A DNA stretch of 64,000 bases, taken from Streptomyces toxytricini (GTDB lineage: Bacteria > Actinomycetota > Actinomycetes > Streptomycetales > Streptomycetaceae). Made by a program: the position numbers and the translations under genes. Under the pieces are notes generated by a model that was not told the origin of the DNA, did not search any database, and saw only the letters and a list, made by a program, of their open reading frames with translations. This document shows positions 24,765-34,637 of the stretch, in pieces; the first letter of the stretch is position 1, and every line of letters begins with the position of its first letter. Where the stretch lies: contig NZ_BMTY01000004.1 of NCBI RefSeq assembly GCF_014649915.1, positions 123,624 to 187,623 on the forward strand. Reading direction: 5' to 3'.

Positions 24765-25775
24765 TCAGCGGTACAGGGGCGGCCGTTCCACCAGCTCCAC
24801 CGGGGTCCGCACCCCGCTGCGGGCCGCGGCCACCGCCGCCTCGCAGACGGCCGCCGCCGCGTAGCCGTCCCACGCGTCCGGCCCCGCCACCCGGCCGCGG
24901 GCCGCCGCGGCCACCCACCGGCGCAGCTGCCGGTCGTACGCGTCGGCGAAGCGCACCGTGAAGTCCTGCGGGACCGCCTGCGCACGCAGCCCGGCCCGCC
25001 GCACCTCCACCGCCTGCGGTTCGCCGAGGGACGCGCTGCCCGACTCGCCGACCGCCTCGCAGCGGACCTCGTAGCCGAACCCGCAGTTCACGAAGACCTC
25101 CACGTCGACCAGCGCCCCGCCGGAGGTCTCCATCAGCACGAAGCGGGGATCGCCCAGCCCCTCCGGCGCCAGCGAGGACGGTGCGGGCGCGAACACCGAC
25201 ACCGCGGTCACCTCCTGCCCCAGCAGCCAGCGCGCCGCGTCGACCTCGTGCACCGCGGAGTCGCCCAGCAGCATGTCCGCCGTGAAGAACGGCGGCGAGG
25301 ACGCGTTGCGGTGCCGGCAGTGCAGGAACAGCGGCCGGCCGATCCCGCCCCCGTCCAGCAGCTCCTTGAGCTGCCCGTACTCCGCGTCGTGCCGCCGCAT
25401 GAACCCCACCTGCACCAGCCGCCGCCCCAGCCGCTGCTCGGCCTCCAGCACGCGCAGCGCCCCCGCCGCGTCCGGCGCCAGCGGCTTCTCGCACAGCACG
25501 GGCAGCCCCCGCTCCAGCGCGTATCCGACCGCCTCCTCGTGGGCGGCCGCCGGCGAGGCGATCAGCACCGCCCCGACGCCGGGCGCGGCCACCGCGGCCG
25601 CCGGATCGGTGAGGGCGTACGCACCGTCCAGGCCGGCGGCGACCTCCTTCGCGCGCCCGGTGTCCGGGTCGGCGACGGCCACGACGCGGGCCCCGCCGAC
25701 CGTCCGCCCGATGCGCCGCGCGTGGTCGGCGCCCATCCTGCCCGCCCCGATGACGGCGATGCCGAGCGTGCTCAT
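24765..25775 (-). CDS. iolG: Gfo/Idh/MocA-family oxidoreductase, probable inositol 2-dehydrogenase
   Basis: A 336-aa NAD(P)-dependent dehydrogenase. The Rossmann motif is GAGRMG (10-15), and the catalytic Lys is Lys97 in CEKPLA. The C-terminal sheet domain has [15 protein letters not shown] with the conserved His-Asp pair of inositol dehydrogenases. IolG oxidises myo-inositol to 2-keto-inositol, the first step of the pathway completed by the neighbouring iolE-, iolC-, iolB-, iolD- and mmsA-like genes. It lies 51 bp downstream of the isomerase/epimerase gene on the same strand. Related family members act on other sugars, so the assignment rests partly on context. Confidence 0.82.
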   Translation of the reverse strand: MSTLGIAVIGAGRMGADHARRIGRTVGGARVVAVADPDTGRAKEVAAGLDGAYALTDPAAAVAAPGVGAVLIASPAAAHEEAVGYALERGLPVLCEKPLAPDAAGALRVLEAEQRLGRRLVQVGFMRRHDAEYGQLKELLDGGGIGRPLFLHCRHRNASSPPFFTADMLLGDSAVHEVDAARWLLGQEVTAVSVFAPAPSSLAPEGLGDPRFVLMETSGGALVDVEVFVNCGFGYEVRCEAVGESGSASLGEPQAVEVRRAGLRAQAVPQDFTVRFADAYDRQLRRWVAAAARGRVAGPDAWDGYAAAAVCEAAVAAARSGVRTPVELVERPPLYR

Positions 25776-25826
25776 TCCTCGTACCTCCCACAGGCCGGTC
25801 CGGTTCGGTTCGTCCGCTTCGCTTGT

Positions 25827-26741
25827 TCAGCGGGCGCCGCAGGAGCGCAGGTACGCGCGGGTGCGGCGGGCGATCGGCAGCGGCCGGTCGGGCGCACAGG
25901 GGTACATGTCCTGCTCCACGATGGCGAACAGGTCCACCCCCAGCCGCTGCGCGGCGGCGAGCACCGGCTCCAGCGCCGGCACCCCCGACGGCGGCTCGCA
26001 CATCACCCCCCGGGCCACGGCCGGCCCGAACGGCACCTGCTCCGCCACCACTTCTGCGAGGATCCGCGGATCGACCTGCTTGAGGTGGAGGTAGCCGATC
26101 CGCTCGCCGAACTCCTCGATCGCCGCCACGCTGTCGCCGCCGCAGTAGGCGTAGTGCCCGGTGTCCAGGCACAGCGACACCAGCTCCGGGTCGGTCGCAT
26201 CGAGGAAGCGCGCCACGTTCGCCGGGGTGTCGATGTGCGTGTCCGCGTGCGGGTGGACGACGATCCGCAGCCCGTACCGGTCCCGGACCTCCCGGCCCAG
26301 GCGCTCGGTCTGCCCGGCCAGTCGACGCCATCCGCCGGCGGTCAGCTCGCGGTCCTCCAGCACCGCGCCCGTCTTGTCGTCCCGCCAGAACGCGGGGATC
26401 ACCACCAGGTGCTCCGCGCCCATGTCCCGGGTCAGCGCGGCGATCCGCGACACGTGCTCCCAGGTGTCGGCCCAGACCGCCGGCCCGTGATGGAGTCCGG
26501 TGAAGACGGTGCCGGCGCTCACGCGCAGGCCCCGCTTGGCCGTCTCCTCCGCGAGCCGGCCGGGATCGGTGGGGAGGTAGCCGTACGGGCCGAGCTCGAT
26601 CCACTCGTACCCGCACTCCGCGACCTCGTCGAGGAACCGGTCCCACGGCGTCTGGAGCGGATCGTCGGGAAACCAGACACCCCAGGAGTCCGGAGCCGAG
26701 CCGACGCGGATACGGGTCAACGCGGGTGGGGAGGAGGTCAT
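25827..26741 (-). CDS. iolE: Xylose-isomerase-like TIM-barrel protein, probable IolE (2-keto-inositol dehydratase)
   Basis: A 304-aa AP-endonuclease-2-like TIM barrel starting SAPDSWGVWFPDDPLQTPW. Metal ligands typical of the family are spread through the barrel: an ELGPYG turn, CLDTGHYAYCGGD, YLHLKQVDP and the C-terminal IVEQDMYP. In inositol loci this family supplies IolE (dehydratase) and IolI (inosose isomerase). I favour IolE because no other dehydratase candidate exists here and every other core step is present. The ATG start faces iolC across a 137-bp promoter region filled with a 9-bp tandem repeat. Confidence 0.75.
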   Translation of the reverse strand: MTSSPPALTRIRVGSAPDSWGVWFPDDPLQTPWDRFLDEVAECGYEWIELGPYGYLPTDPGRLAEETAKRGLRVSAGTVFTGLHHGPAVWADTWEHVSRIAALTRDMGAEHLVVIPAFWRDDKTGAVLEDRELTAGGWRRLAGQTERLGREVRDRYGLRIVVHPHADTHIDTPANVARFLDATDPELVSLCLDTGHYAYCGGDSVAAIEEFGERIGYLHLKQVDPRILAEVVAEQVPFGPAVARGVMCEPPSGVPALEPVLAAAQRLGVDLFAIVEQDMYPCAPDRPLPIARRTRAYLRSCGAR

Positions 26742-26768
26742 GGCACCACCTTCGGTACGGGACGGACG

Positions 26769-26813
26769 GGACTGGACGGACTGGACGGACTGGTCGGGCT
26801 GGACGGACGGATC
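26769..26813. repeat. 9-bp tandem repeat in the iolE-iolC divergent promoter
   Basis: Five consecutive 9-bp units of the form GGACTGGAC; the first two are exact and the next three differ by one to three bases (GGACTGGTC, GGGCTGGAC, GGACGGATC). Degenerate copies (GGGACTGGC, AGGACTGGT) continue to about 26856. The array occupies most of the spacer between two divergent inositol genes, where a regulator and two promoters would be expected. Confidence 0.75.
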
Positions 26814-26878
26814 GGCGGGGCGGGACTGGCGGGGCGGTCCGGCGGGCAGGACTGGTGCGGAACGAGTGGGAGGACGGG

Positions 26879-27844
26879 GTGCCGGTGACGACCACAGCGG
26901 ACGACGTCGTGTTCGACCTCATCGCCATGGGGCGGATCGGAGTGGATCTCTACCCGCTGAGGACGGGCGTACCGCTCGCCGAGGCGGACACCTTCGGGAA
27001 GTTCCTCGGCGGCTCCGCCGCCAACGTCGCCGTGGCCGCCGCCCGGCTCGGCCGGCGCACCGCGCTGATCAGCCGGACCGGCGCCGATCCGTTCGGCGCG
27101 TACCTGCGCTCCGAGCTGCGCGCCTTCGGCGTGGACGACCGCTGGACGCAGGAGGTGCCCGCGCTGCCGACCCCGCTGACCTTCTGCGAGGTCTTCCCGC
27201 CCGACCGCTTCCCCCTCTACTTCTACCGCCACCCCAAGGCCCCCGACCTGGAGATCACCGCCGACTCCCTCGACCCGGCCGCACTGCGCGCGGCGCGCGT
27301 CCTGTGGACGACCGGCACCGGCCTCAGCGCCGAGCCCAGCCGCACCGCCACCCTGGCCGCCCTCGAAGCGCGGGCCCGCACCGGGCCCACCGTCTTCGAC
27401 CTGGACTGGCGGCCCGCGCTCTGGCAGGAGGACCCGGCCGAGCACTACGCGCGGGCGCTGCGCCTCGCCACCGTCGCCGTCGGCAACACCGAGGAGTGCG
27501 AGGTCGCCACCGGCGAGACCGAGCCGCACGCCGCGGCGCGGGCCCTGCTCGCCGCCGGAGCCGACCTGGCCGTCGTCAAACGCGGCCCCGACGGCGTCCT
27601 CGCCGTCCACCGCGACGGCACCACCGCCGAAGCGGCCCCCCTGAGGGTCGACGTCGTCAACGGCCTCGGCGCCGGAGACGCGTTCGGCGGCGCCCTCTGC
27701 CACGGACTGCTCGCCGGCTGGGACCTTCCGCGCATCCTGCAGTACGCGAACGCCGCCGGCGCCCTCGTCGCCTCCCGGCTCGCCTGCTCCTCCGCCATGC
27801 CCCGCCCGGACGAGGTCGAGGAGGCCCTGGCATGGCCGCGGTGA
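26879..27844 (+). CDS. iolC: 5-dehydro-2-deoxygluconokinase, PfkB family
   Basis: A 321-aa PfkB sugar kinase. The N-terminal GKFLGGSAANVAVAAARLG is the family's first signature, and the second, NGLGAGDAFGGALCHGL, holds the catalytic base Asp267 and the anion hole. IolC phosphorylates 5-dehydro-2-deoxygluconate in inositol breakdown. I chose the GTG at 26879 because GGGAGGA lies just upstream; a second GTG two codons later is possible. The gene overlaps iolB by 13 bp, indicating translational coupling in an iolC-iolB-iolD-mmsA operon. Confidence 0.88.
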   Translation: MPVTTTADDVVFDLIAMGRIGVDLYPLRTGVPLAEADTFGKFLGGSAANVAVAAARLGRRTALISRTGADPFGAYLRSELRAFGVDDRWTQEVPALPTPLTFCEVFPPDRFPLYFYRHPKAPDLEITADSLDPAALRAARVLWTTGTGLSAEPSRTATLAALEARARTGPTVFDLDWRPALWQEDPAEHYARALRLATVAVGNTEECEVATGETEPHAAARALLAAGADLAVVKRGPDGVLAVHRDGTTAEAAPLRVDVVNGLGAGDAFGGALCHGLLAGWDLPRILQYANAAGALVASRLACSSAMPRPDEVEEALAWPR

Positions 27845-28689
27845 CCGCGCACGACCTCCCGCACGCCCGGTTGCGCATCTTGGAACTGGAGCCCGGGGAG
27901 GCGTACGCGCACCAGGCCGGCGGCTGCGAGTGGATCGTGCTGCCGCTGCGGGGTGCGGCGCAGGTCCACTGCACCCCCGGCGACGGCGGGGCGGCGGCGG
28001 CCCCGGCCGCCGCGTTCACCCTGCACGGCCGCAGCTCCGTCTTCGCGGCCGTCAGCGACTTCGCCTACCTGCCCCGCGACAGCCGCAGCCGCATCGCCGC
28101 CCCCCGCGGCGGCCGGTTCGCCCTCGCCGGCGCCGTCTGCGAGCGGACCCTCCCGCCCCGCTACGGGCCCGCCCGCGACGTGCCCGTCGAACTCCGCGGC
28201 GCCGGCGGCTGCTCCCGCCAGGTCAACAACTTCGCCGCCGCGGACGCCTTCGCCTGCGACCGCCTCATCGCCGTCGAAGTCCTCACCCCCGGCGGCAACT
28301 GGTCCTCGTACCCGCCCCACAAGCACGACGAGCACCACCCCGGCCGCGAATCCCGCCTGGAGGAGGTCTACTACTACGAGATCTCCCCCCGCGGCGACAC
28401 CCCCGGCTACGGCTACCAGCGCGTCACCCCCTCACCGGCCGGGAAGACCGACATCCTCACCGAGGTGCGCACCGGCGACGCCGTCCTCATCCCGGACGGC
28501 TGGCACGGCCCGTCGATCGCCGCCCCCGGCCACGACATGTACTACCTCAACGTGATGGCCGGACCGGGCCCCGACCGCGCCTGGCTGATCCGCGACCACC
28601 CCGACCACGCCTGGATCCGGGACACCTGGCCCGGCCTCGCCGTCGACCCCCGGCTGCCCTTCCCCCGAGCGGAGGACGAAACCCGATGA
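27832..28689 (+). CDS. iolB: 5-deoxy-glucuronate isomerase
   Basis: A 285-aa bicupin. The second cupin carries the metal-binding PPHKHDEHHPGRESRLEEVYYYE region (written here only by its key residues His, His, Glu) followed by GYGYQRV and a GDAVLIPDGWHGP strand with the last His. IolB isomerises 5-deoxy-glucuronate to 5-dehydro-2-deoxygluconate, the substrate of IolC. The ATG overlaps the end of iolC, and the stop TGA overlaps the ATG of iolD, so the three are translated together. Length is typical. Confidence 0.9.
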   Translation: MAAVTAHDLPHARLRILELEPGEAYAHQAGGCEWIVLPLRGAAQVHCTPGDGGAAAAPAAAFTLHGRSSVFAAVSDFAYLPRDSRSRIAAPRGGRFALAGAVCERTLPPRYGPARDVPVELRGAGGCSRQVNNFAAADAFACDRLIAVEVLTPGGNWSSYPPHKHDEHHPGRESRLEEVYYYEISPRGDTPGYGYQRVTPSPAGKTDILTEVRTGDAVLIPDGWHGPSIAAPGHDMYYLNVMAGPGPDRAWLIRDHPDHAWIRDTWPGLAVDPRLPFPRAEDETR

Positions 28690-30554
28690 GGCTCACCGTC
28701 GCCCAGGCGCTCGTCCGCTTCCTCAGCCGCCAGTACACCGAGCGCGACGGCCGCAGGACCCGGCTCATCGCCGCCACCTGGGGCATCTTCGGCCACGGCA
28801 ACGTCGCCGGGATCGGCCAGGCCCTCCTGGAGACCGGCCGCGCCGACATGCCGTTCCTCCAGGGCCGCAACGAGCAGGCCATGGTCCACGCCGCCGTCGG
28901 CTACGCCCGCCAGAGCAGCCGGCTCTCCACCCACGCCGTGACCACCTCCATCGGACCCGGCGCCACCAACCTCGTCACCGGCGCCGCCCTCGCCACCATC
29001 AACCGGATCCCCGTACTCCTCCTGCCCGGCGACACCTTCGCCACCCGGCCCGCCGACCCCGTCCTCCAGCAGCTGGAAGCCCGCGGCGCCGGCGACGTCT
29101 CCGTCAACGACACGCTGCGCCCCGTCTCCCGGCACTTCGACCGGATCACCCGGCCCGAAGCCCTCGTCCCGGCCGCGCTCGAAGCGATGCGGGTGCTCAC
29201 CGACCCCGTGCAGACCGGCGCCGTGACGCTGGCCCTGCCGCAGGACGTGCAGGCCGAGGCCCACGACTGGCCCGAGGAGTTCTTCGCCGAGCGCGTGTGG
29301 GGCGTGCGCAGGCCGCGGCCCGACCGGGCCGAACTCTCCGCGGCCGCCGACGCCGTACGGGCCTCCGCGCGGCCCCTGGTCATCGCCGGCGGAGGGATCC
29401 GCCACAGCGGGGCCGGGGCCGCGCTGGCCGCGTTTGCCGAGGCCACCGGCATCCCCGTAGCCTGCACGCAGGCCGGCAAGGGCGCCCTGCCGTACGACCA
29501 CCCCGCCGACGTCGGCGCGATCGGGCACACCGGGACCGCCGCCGCCGACGGCCTCGCCCGCCGCGCCGACCTCGTCATCGCCGCCGGAACCCGGCTCACC
29601 GACTTCACCACCGCCTCCGCGACGCTCTTCCAGGACCCCGCCGTCCGCTTCGTCGGGCTCAACCTCGACCCGTACGACGCCCACAAGCTCGCCGCCCTCC
29701 CGCTCGTCGCCGACGCCCGCGAAGGCCTCGACGCGCTCCGCGAGGCCGTCTCCGGGCACCGGGCCGACCCGGGACACACCGCCGCCGCCCGCGAGGCGAA
29801 GGCCCGCTGGGAGCAGCAGGTCGACCGCGCCTATGCCGTCACCGACGAGGACGCCGCCCCCACCCAGGCGCAGGTCCTCGGCCTGCTGGACTCCCTCGTC
29901 GACGACAGCGACGTCCTCGTGAACGCGGCCGGATCCCTCCCCGGCGACCTGCACCGGCTCTGGCGGGCCCGCTCCGCCGACCAGTACCACGTCGAATACG
30001 GCTACTCCTGCATGGGCTACGAGATCCCCGCCGCCCTCGGCGCCGCGCTCGCCGCCCCCGACCGGCCCGTGTGGGCGCTCGTCGGCGACGGCACGTACCT
30101 GATGAACCCCACCGAGATCGTCACCGCCGTCCAGGAGGGCGTCCCGATCAAGGTGGTCATCCTCGACAACCACGGCTACGCCTCCATCGGCGGCCTCTCG
30201 CAGTCCGTCGGCGCCGAGGGCTTCGCGACCGCCTACCGCTACCGGGCCGGGGACGGAGCGTACGCGGGGCCGCCGCTACCGGTGGACCTCGCCGCGAACG
30301 CGGCCTCGCTCGGCATGGCCGTCATCCGCACCCGCACCACCGGTGACCTGCGCAAAGCCCTCGCCGAGGCGCGGGAGGCGGACCGGCCCACATGTGTCTA
30401 CGCACGGACCCGAACACCCGACACTGTGTCGGGCCCGCCCCCCGCACAGGCGTGGTGGGATGTTCCCGTGGCCGAGACCGCGACCCGCGCTGCCGCGGTC
30501 GCGGCCCGCGAGGAGTACGACCGGCAAGCCGCTCAGCGACGTCGCCATCTGTGA
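28686..30554 (+). CDS. iolD: 3D-(3,5/4)-trihydroxycyclohexane-1,2-dione acylhydrolase
   Basis: A 622-aa ThDP enzyme that opens the cyclohexanedione ring in inositol catabolism. The family marker WGIFGHGNVAGIGQAL is at 32-47, the ThDP-activating glutamate is Glu63 in LQGRNEQAMVH, and the C-terminal cofactor motif runs from VGDGTYLMNPTE to ILDNHGYASIGGLS. The WGIFGHGN and NHGYASIG motifs distinguish IolD from acetolactate synthase. The start ATG overlaps the iolB stop. Near its 3' end the DNA contains a 17-bp inverted repeat that may bear on the next gene. Confidence 0.92.
   Translation: MRLTVAQALVRFLSRQYTERDGRRTRLIAATWGIFGHGNVAGIGQALLETGRADMPFLQGRNEQAMVHAAVGYARQSSRLSTHAVTTSIGPGATNLVTGAALATINRIPVLLLPGDTFATRPADPVLQQLEARGAGDVSVNDTLRPVSRHFDRITRPEALVPAALEAMRVLTDPVQTGAVTLALPQDVQAEAHDWPEEFFAERVWGVRRPRPDRAELSAAADAVRASARPLVIAGGGIRHSGAGAALAAFAEATGIPVACTQAGKGALPYDHPADVGAIGHTGTAAADGLARRADLVIAAGTRLTDFTTASATLFQDPAVRFVGLNLDPYDAHKLAALPLVADAREGLDALREAVSGHRADPGHTAAAREAKARWEQQVDRAYAVTDEDAAPTQAQVLGLLDSLVDDSDVLVNAAGSLPGDLHRLWRARSADQYHVEYGYSCMGYEIPAALGAALAAPDRPVWALVGDGTYLMNPTEIVTAVQEGVPIKVVILDNHGYASIGGLSQSVGAEGFATAYRYRAGDGAYAGPPLPVDLAANAASLGMAVIRTRTTGDLRKALAEAREADRPTCVYARTRTPDTVSGPPPAQAWWDVPVAETATRAAAVAAREEYDRQAAQRRRHL
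30417..30433. promoter_or_regulatory. 17-bp inverted repeat inside the 3' end of iolD
   Basis: CCCGACAC and GTGTCGGG are perfect 8-bp arms around one T, located 135 bp upstream of the mmsA start. The site is inside coding sequence, so it could be an internal operator, a hairpin tuning the mRNA, or chance in GC-rich DNA. Confidence 0.35.
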
Positions 30555-30567
30555 AGGAGCACCAGCA

Positions 30568-32067
<1,500 letters not shown>

Positions 32068-33153
32068 CGCGGTCGGCGCACCGGTGCCGGCGGCGACGGC
32101 GGCACCGGCGCAGGAGGGCGGCTGCCGTTGCGGCCGTGGCCGGCAGGAGGAGGCCGAGGGCGGTCCAGGGAACCGCCGCGAAGCGGGTGCCGCCCTCCGC
32201 GGACAGGCCGGGATGGGCGGCCGAACCCGCCCTGATCCGCACGGTGACCCGGTCCGCCTGCGGCGCGTCCGGCCACGGCTGCGACAGCTCGACCCGCCCG
32301 CCCGGCAGCAGGGCCGGGCCGCGCCCGCGAGCCGGCCGGTCCAGCAGCGTACGGCCGAAGAGGCCCTCGGCGGTGACGGCGACCTCCGGCTCGACCACCA
32401 CGTTGCCCCGGTTGACCAGCACGTACGAGATCGTGGCGCGGGCCCGGCCCGTCCACGGCAGCAGCGGTGCCGTGCGGCGGACCCGCACCTCCTCCACGCT
32501 CAGAGCGGGCACCACCGGGCCCGGCACCCGGAAGTAGAGGCGGGCGCCGACCTGCCGGCGCACCCCCACCTGCAGCCCGCCCTCCCGGCGGACGCCCTCG
32601 ACGGCCGTGCCGACGGCGACGATCCCGCCGACGTGGTCGCCGGGCGCCGCGTCCTGCGGCACGCGCACCGTGAACGGGATGTCCACACGGCCCCGCGCGG
32701 GCACCGTCACCGGCTGCGCGGCCTGCGGGGCGAGCGTGACCCACGCCCCGACATCCCGCGGCGGGCGCTCCAAGGGCAGCAGCGCGAACGCGCCGCCCGC
32801 CCGGGTGTTCACGGCGTCCGCGGCGAAGATCCGCAGGGCCAGCTCCCGGTCGGAGGAGTTCAGGACGGTCACGCTGTCGGAGACGGCCGTCCCTGCTGCG
32901 CCCTGGTGGAAGAAGTAGGCCCGGTCGGTGCGGCCGGCGCCGGGCGTCGGGAAGACGGACCAGGTGCCGTTGTCCGCCGCCGACGCCCGGGGTCCCGCGG
33001 GCAGGAGCAGCGCCGCGACCAGCAGGAGCAGGCGGAGGGCCGGGCCGGGGCGGGGCGTGCGGCGGCGCATGGGGCTCCCCTCGGGGCGGCGCGGGCGGCC
33101 GGGGCGGGCGTGGGCGTGTCGTGCGCGTGGCGGCGCGGGAATGGCGGACGCGG

Positions 33154-33189
33154 GCGGGCGGTGCGGGGCCCGGGCCCCGCACCGCCCGC
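33154..33189. terminator. 36-bp perfect palindrome between the WxL and DUF916 genes
   Basis: The 18-bp arm GCGGGCGGTGCGGGGCCC is followed immediately by its exact reverse complement, with the centre between 33171 and 33172. It lies just past the stop of the WxL-like gene. With no loop it would form a very stable cruciform or hairpin and could end or attenuate transcription before the DUF916 gene. Confidence 0.65.
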
Positions 33190-33195
33190 AGCGGG

Positions 33196-34482
33196 TCAGG
33201 CGATCGAGAAGGTGACGACCGTCCGGTAGGTGTCGGCGAACATGAACGGCGGCAGCTGGATCATCCCGGCGCCGCCGACCGCGAACTCGCCGCCGGTCAG
33301 CTCCTCGCCGCCGGGTGCCTGGGAGGCCACCTTCATCGGGGTGTCGGTGATCGCGCCCGGCGCACCCGCGGTGCAGGTGCTCGGGCTGTCCGGGTTGGTG
33401 ACGGTGCAGGACGGCTGGATGCCGAGCTGCGCCTGCGGCATGGAGCGGCCGGTCGCCTCGTTCAGGAACGGCGTACGGGTCGCCGTCACGTCCCAGCCGA
33501 GGGTGCCGCCGCGGAAGTCCTGCACGGCCGCCGCGTGGAACGCACCGACCACCGACTGGGCCTTGCCGTTGATGGTGACCGGCGGGAAGGAGACGGCCGG
33601 CTGGCCGGCCGCCGGGCCGAGCGCGAGCGGGCCGGGGAGCACCTCGATGTCGACCGGGTTCTTCACCCCGGCCTGCTCCTCCACGAACACGAAGGGCTTG
33701 TAGGGGGCTACCGAACCGTCGATCCGGACGGCGTCGGCCTTCTTCGTGACGGTCACCAGGCAGGTGGCCGCCCCCGACGCGTCCGCGGAGCCGGTGCCCG
33801 AGTCGCCGGTGGGCGCCCCGGCCAGCAGCGCGGAACAGGTGACCGGCCCGGCGGGGAAGTTGGCGCCGCTGACGGTGACGGCCGTGCCCGCCTTGCCGCT
33901 GTTGGGCGTCGCCTTCGTCGTGACGGGGTCCTTGGGCAGCGCCTCGACGGCGACCGAGCCGAGGACGGCGCTCGGGCGGGGCGCCGGGATACAGGTGGTG
34001 GTGAAGACGGTGCCGCCGAGGTCGGCGTCGGTGACGGCCAGGTCCAGCCGGACGTCGACCGAGGCGCCCTCGGTGCCGTCCGGGATGCGGACCGTCCCGG
34101 AGAACGGCTTCGGGTCGAGCGGGGTGCCGGCCACGACGCTGACCGTCTCGGGCGGGCTGGTGACCACCTGGGTGGTGTCGCCGACCTTCAGGGTGATCTT
34201 GGTGGTGTTCACCGTGGTGATCGAGAAGCCGGGGATCAGCGGGCTGGCCCCCGGGTCGATGGTGACGGGGACGCTGTCCCCGGCCTTCGCGGTGCCGGGC
34301 AGGGTCACCGTGTAGTCCTGCGTGCCGGAGCCGTCCGGCTGCGGGGCCGGGGCATCGCAGTTCTCGAAGACGGGCGTGGTCTTGGTCGCCGCCTGCGCCG
34401 TGCCGGCCAGACCCGCCGCGCCGGCCGCCAGCAGCAGCGCGCCCGCACCGGCCAGGACTCTGCGTGGGAACGTTCTTCTCAC
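33196..34482 (-). CDS. Secreted WxL-domain-like surface protein
   Basis: A 428-aa exported protein. The signal peptide (VLAGAGALLLAAGAAGLAG) is cleaved near AQA. The middle holds two beta-sandwich repeats, one IPT/TIG-like (PNSGKAGTAVTVSGANFPAG) and one before it with SVPVTIDPG. The C-terminal 120 residues include GGTLGWDVTATRTPF (near 325), the proximal WxL-type strand, and end in YRTVVTFSIA where Firmicutes WxL proteins have a distal W-x-L motif. The distal Trp is missing, so wall binding may differ. It has four cysteines. It pairs with the DUF916 protein downstream. WxL assignment is moderate. Confidence 0.65.
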   Translation of the reverse strand: MRRTFPRRVLAGAGALLLAAGAAGLAGTAQAATKTTPVFENCDAPAPQPDGSGTQDYTVTLPGTAKAGDSVPVTIDPGASPLIPGFSITTVNTTKITLKVGDTTQVVTSPPETVSVVAGTPLDPKPFSGTVRIPDGTEGASVDVRLDLAVTDADLGGTVFTTTCIPAPRPSAVLGSVAVEALPKDPVTTKATPNSGKAGTAVTVSGANFPAGPVTCSALLAGAPTGDSGTGSADASGAATCLVTVTKKADAVRIDGSVAPYKPFVFVEEQAGVKNPVDIEVLPGPLALGPAAGQPAVSFPPVTINGKAQSVVGAFHAAAVQDFRGGTLGWDVTATRTPFLNEATGRSMPQAQLGIQPSCTVTNPDSPSTCTAGAPGAITDTPMKVASQAPGGEELTGGEFAVGGAGMIQLPPFMFADTYRTVVTFSIA

Positions 34483-34622
34483 TGGGTCGCCACTCCTTCG
34501 TCGGACGAACCCCTCCCGCCCACCCGCTGTGGGGAGGAGGCCGAGCCGGTGCGGTGGCCGTCATTGACGCGTCGCGCCGATGAGAAGTCAATGGCTTCCT
34601 TCCACCGGAAACGGACAGAGTT

Positions 34623-34635
34623 TGATGTGCCATCA
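34623..34635. promoter_or_regulatory. Short inverted repeat upstream of the WxL gene
   Basis: TGATG and CATCA flank TGC, about 140 bp upstream of the leftward WxL-like gene and just past the S8 protease stop. The surrounding sequence is AT-richer than average and could hold the promoter of the WxL-DUF916 unit. The arms are short, so this is tentative. Confidence 0.3.
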
Positions 34636-34637
34636 GA

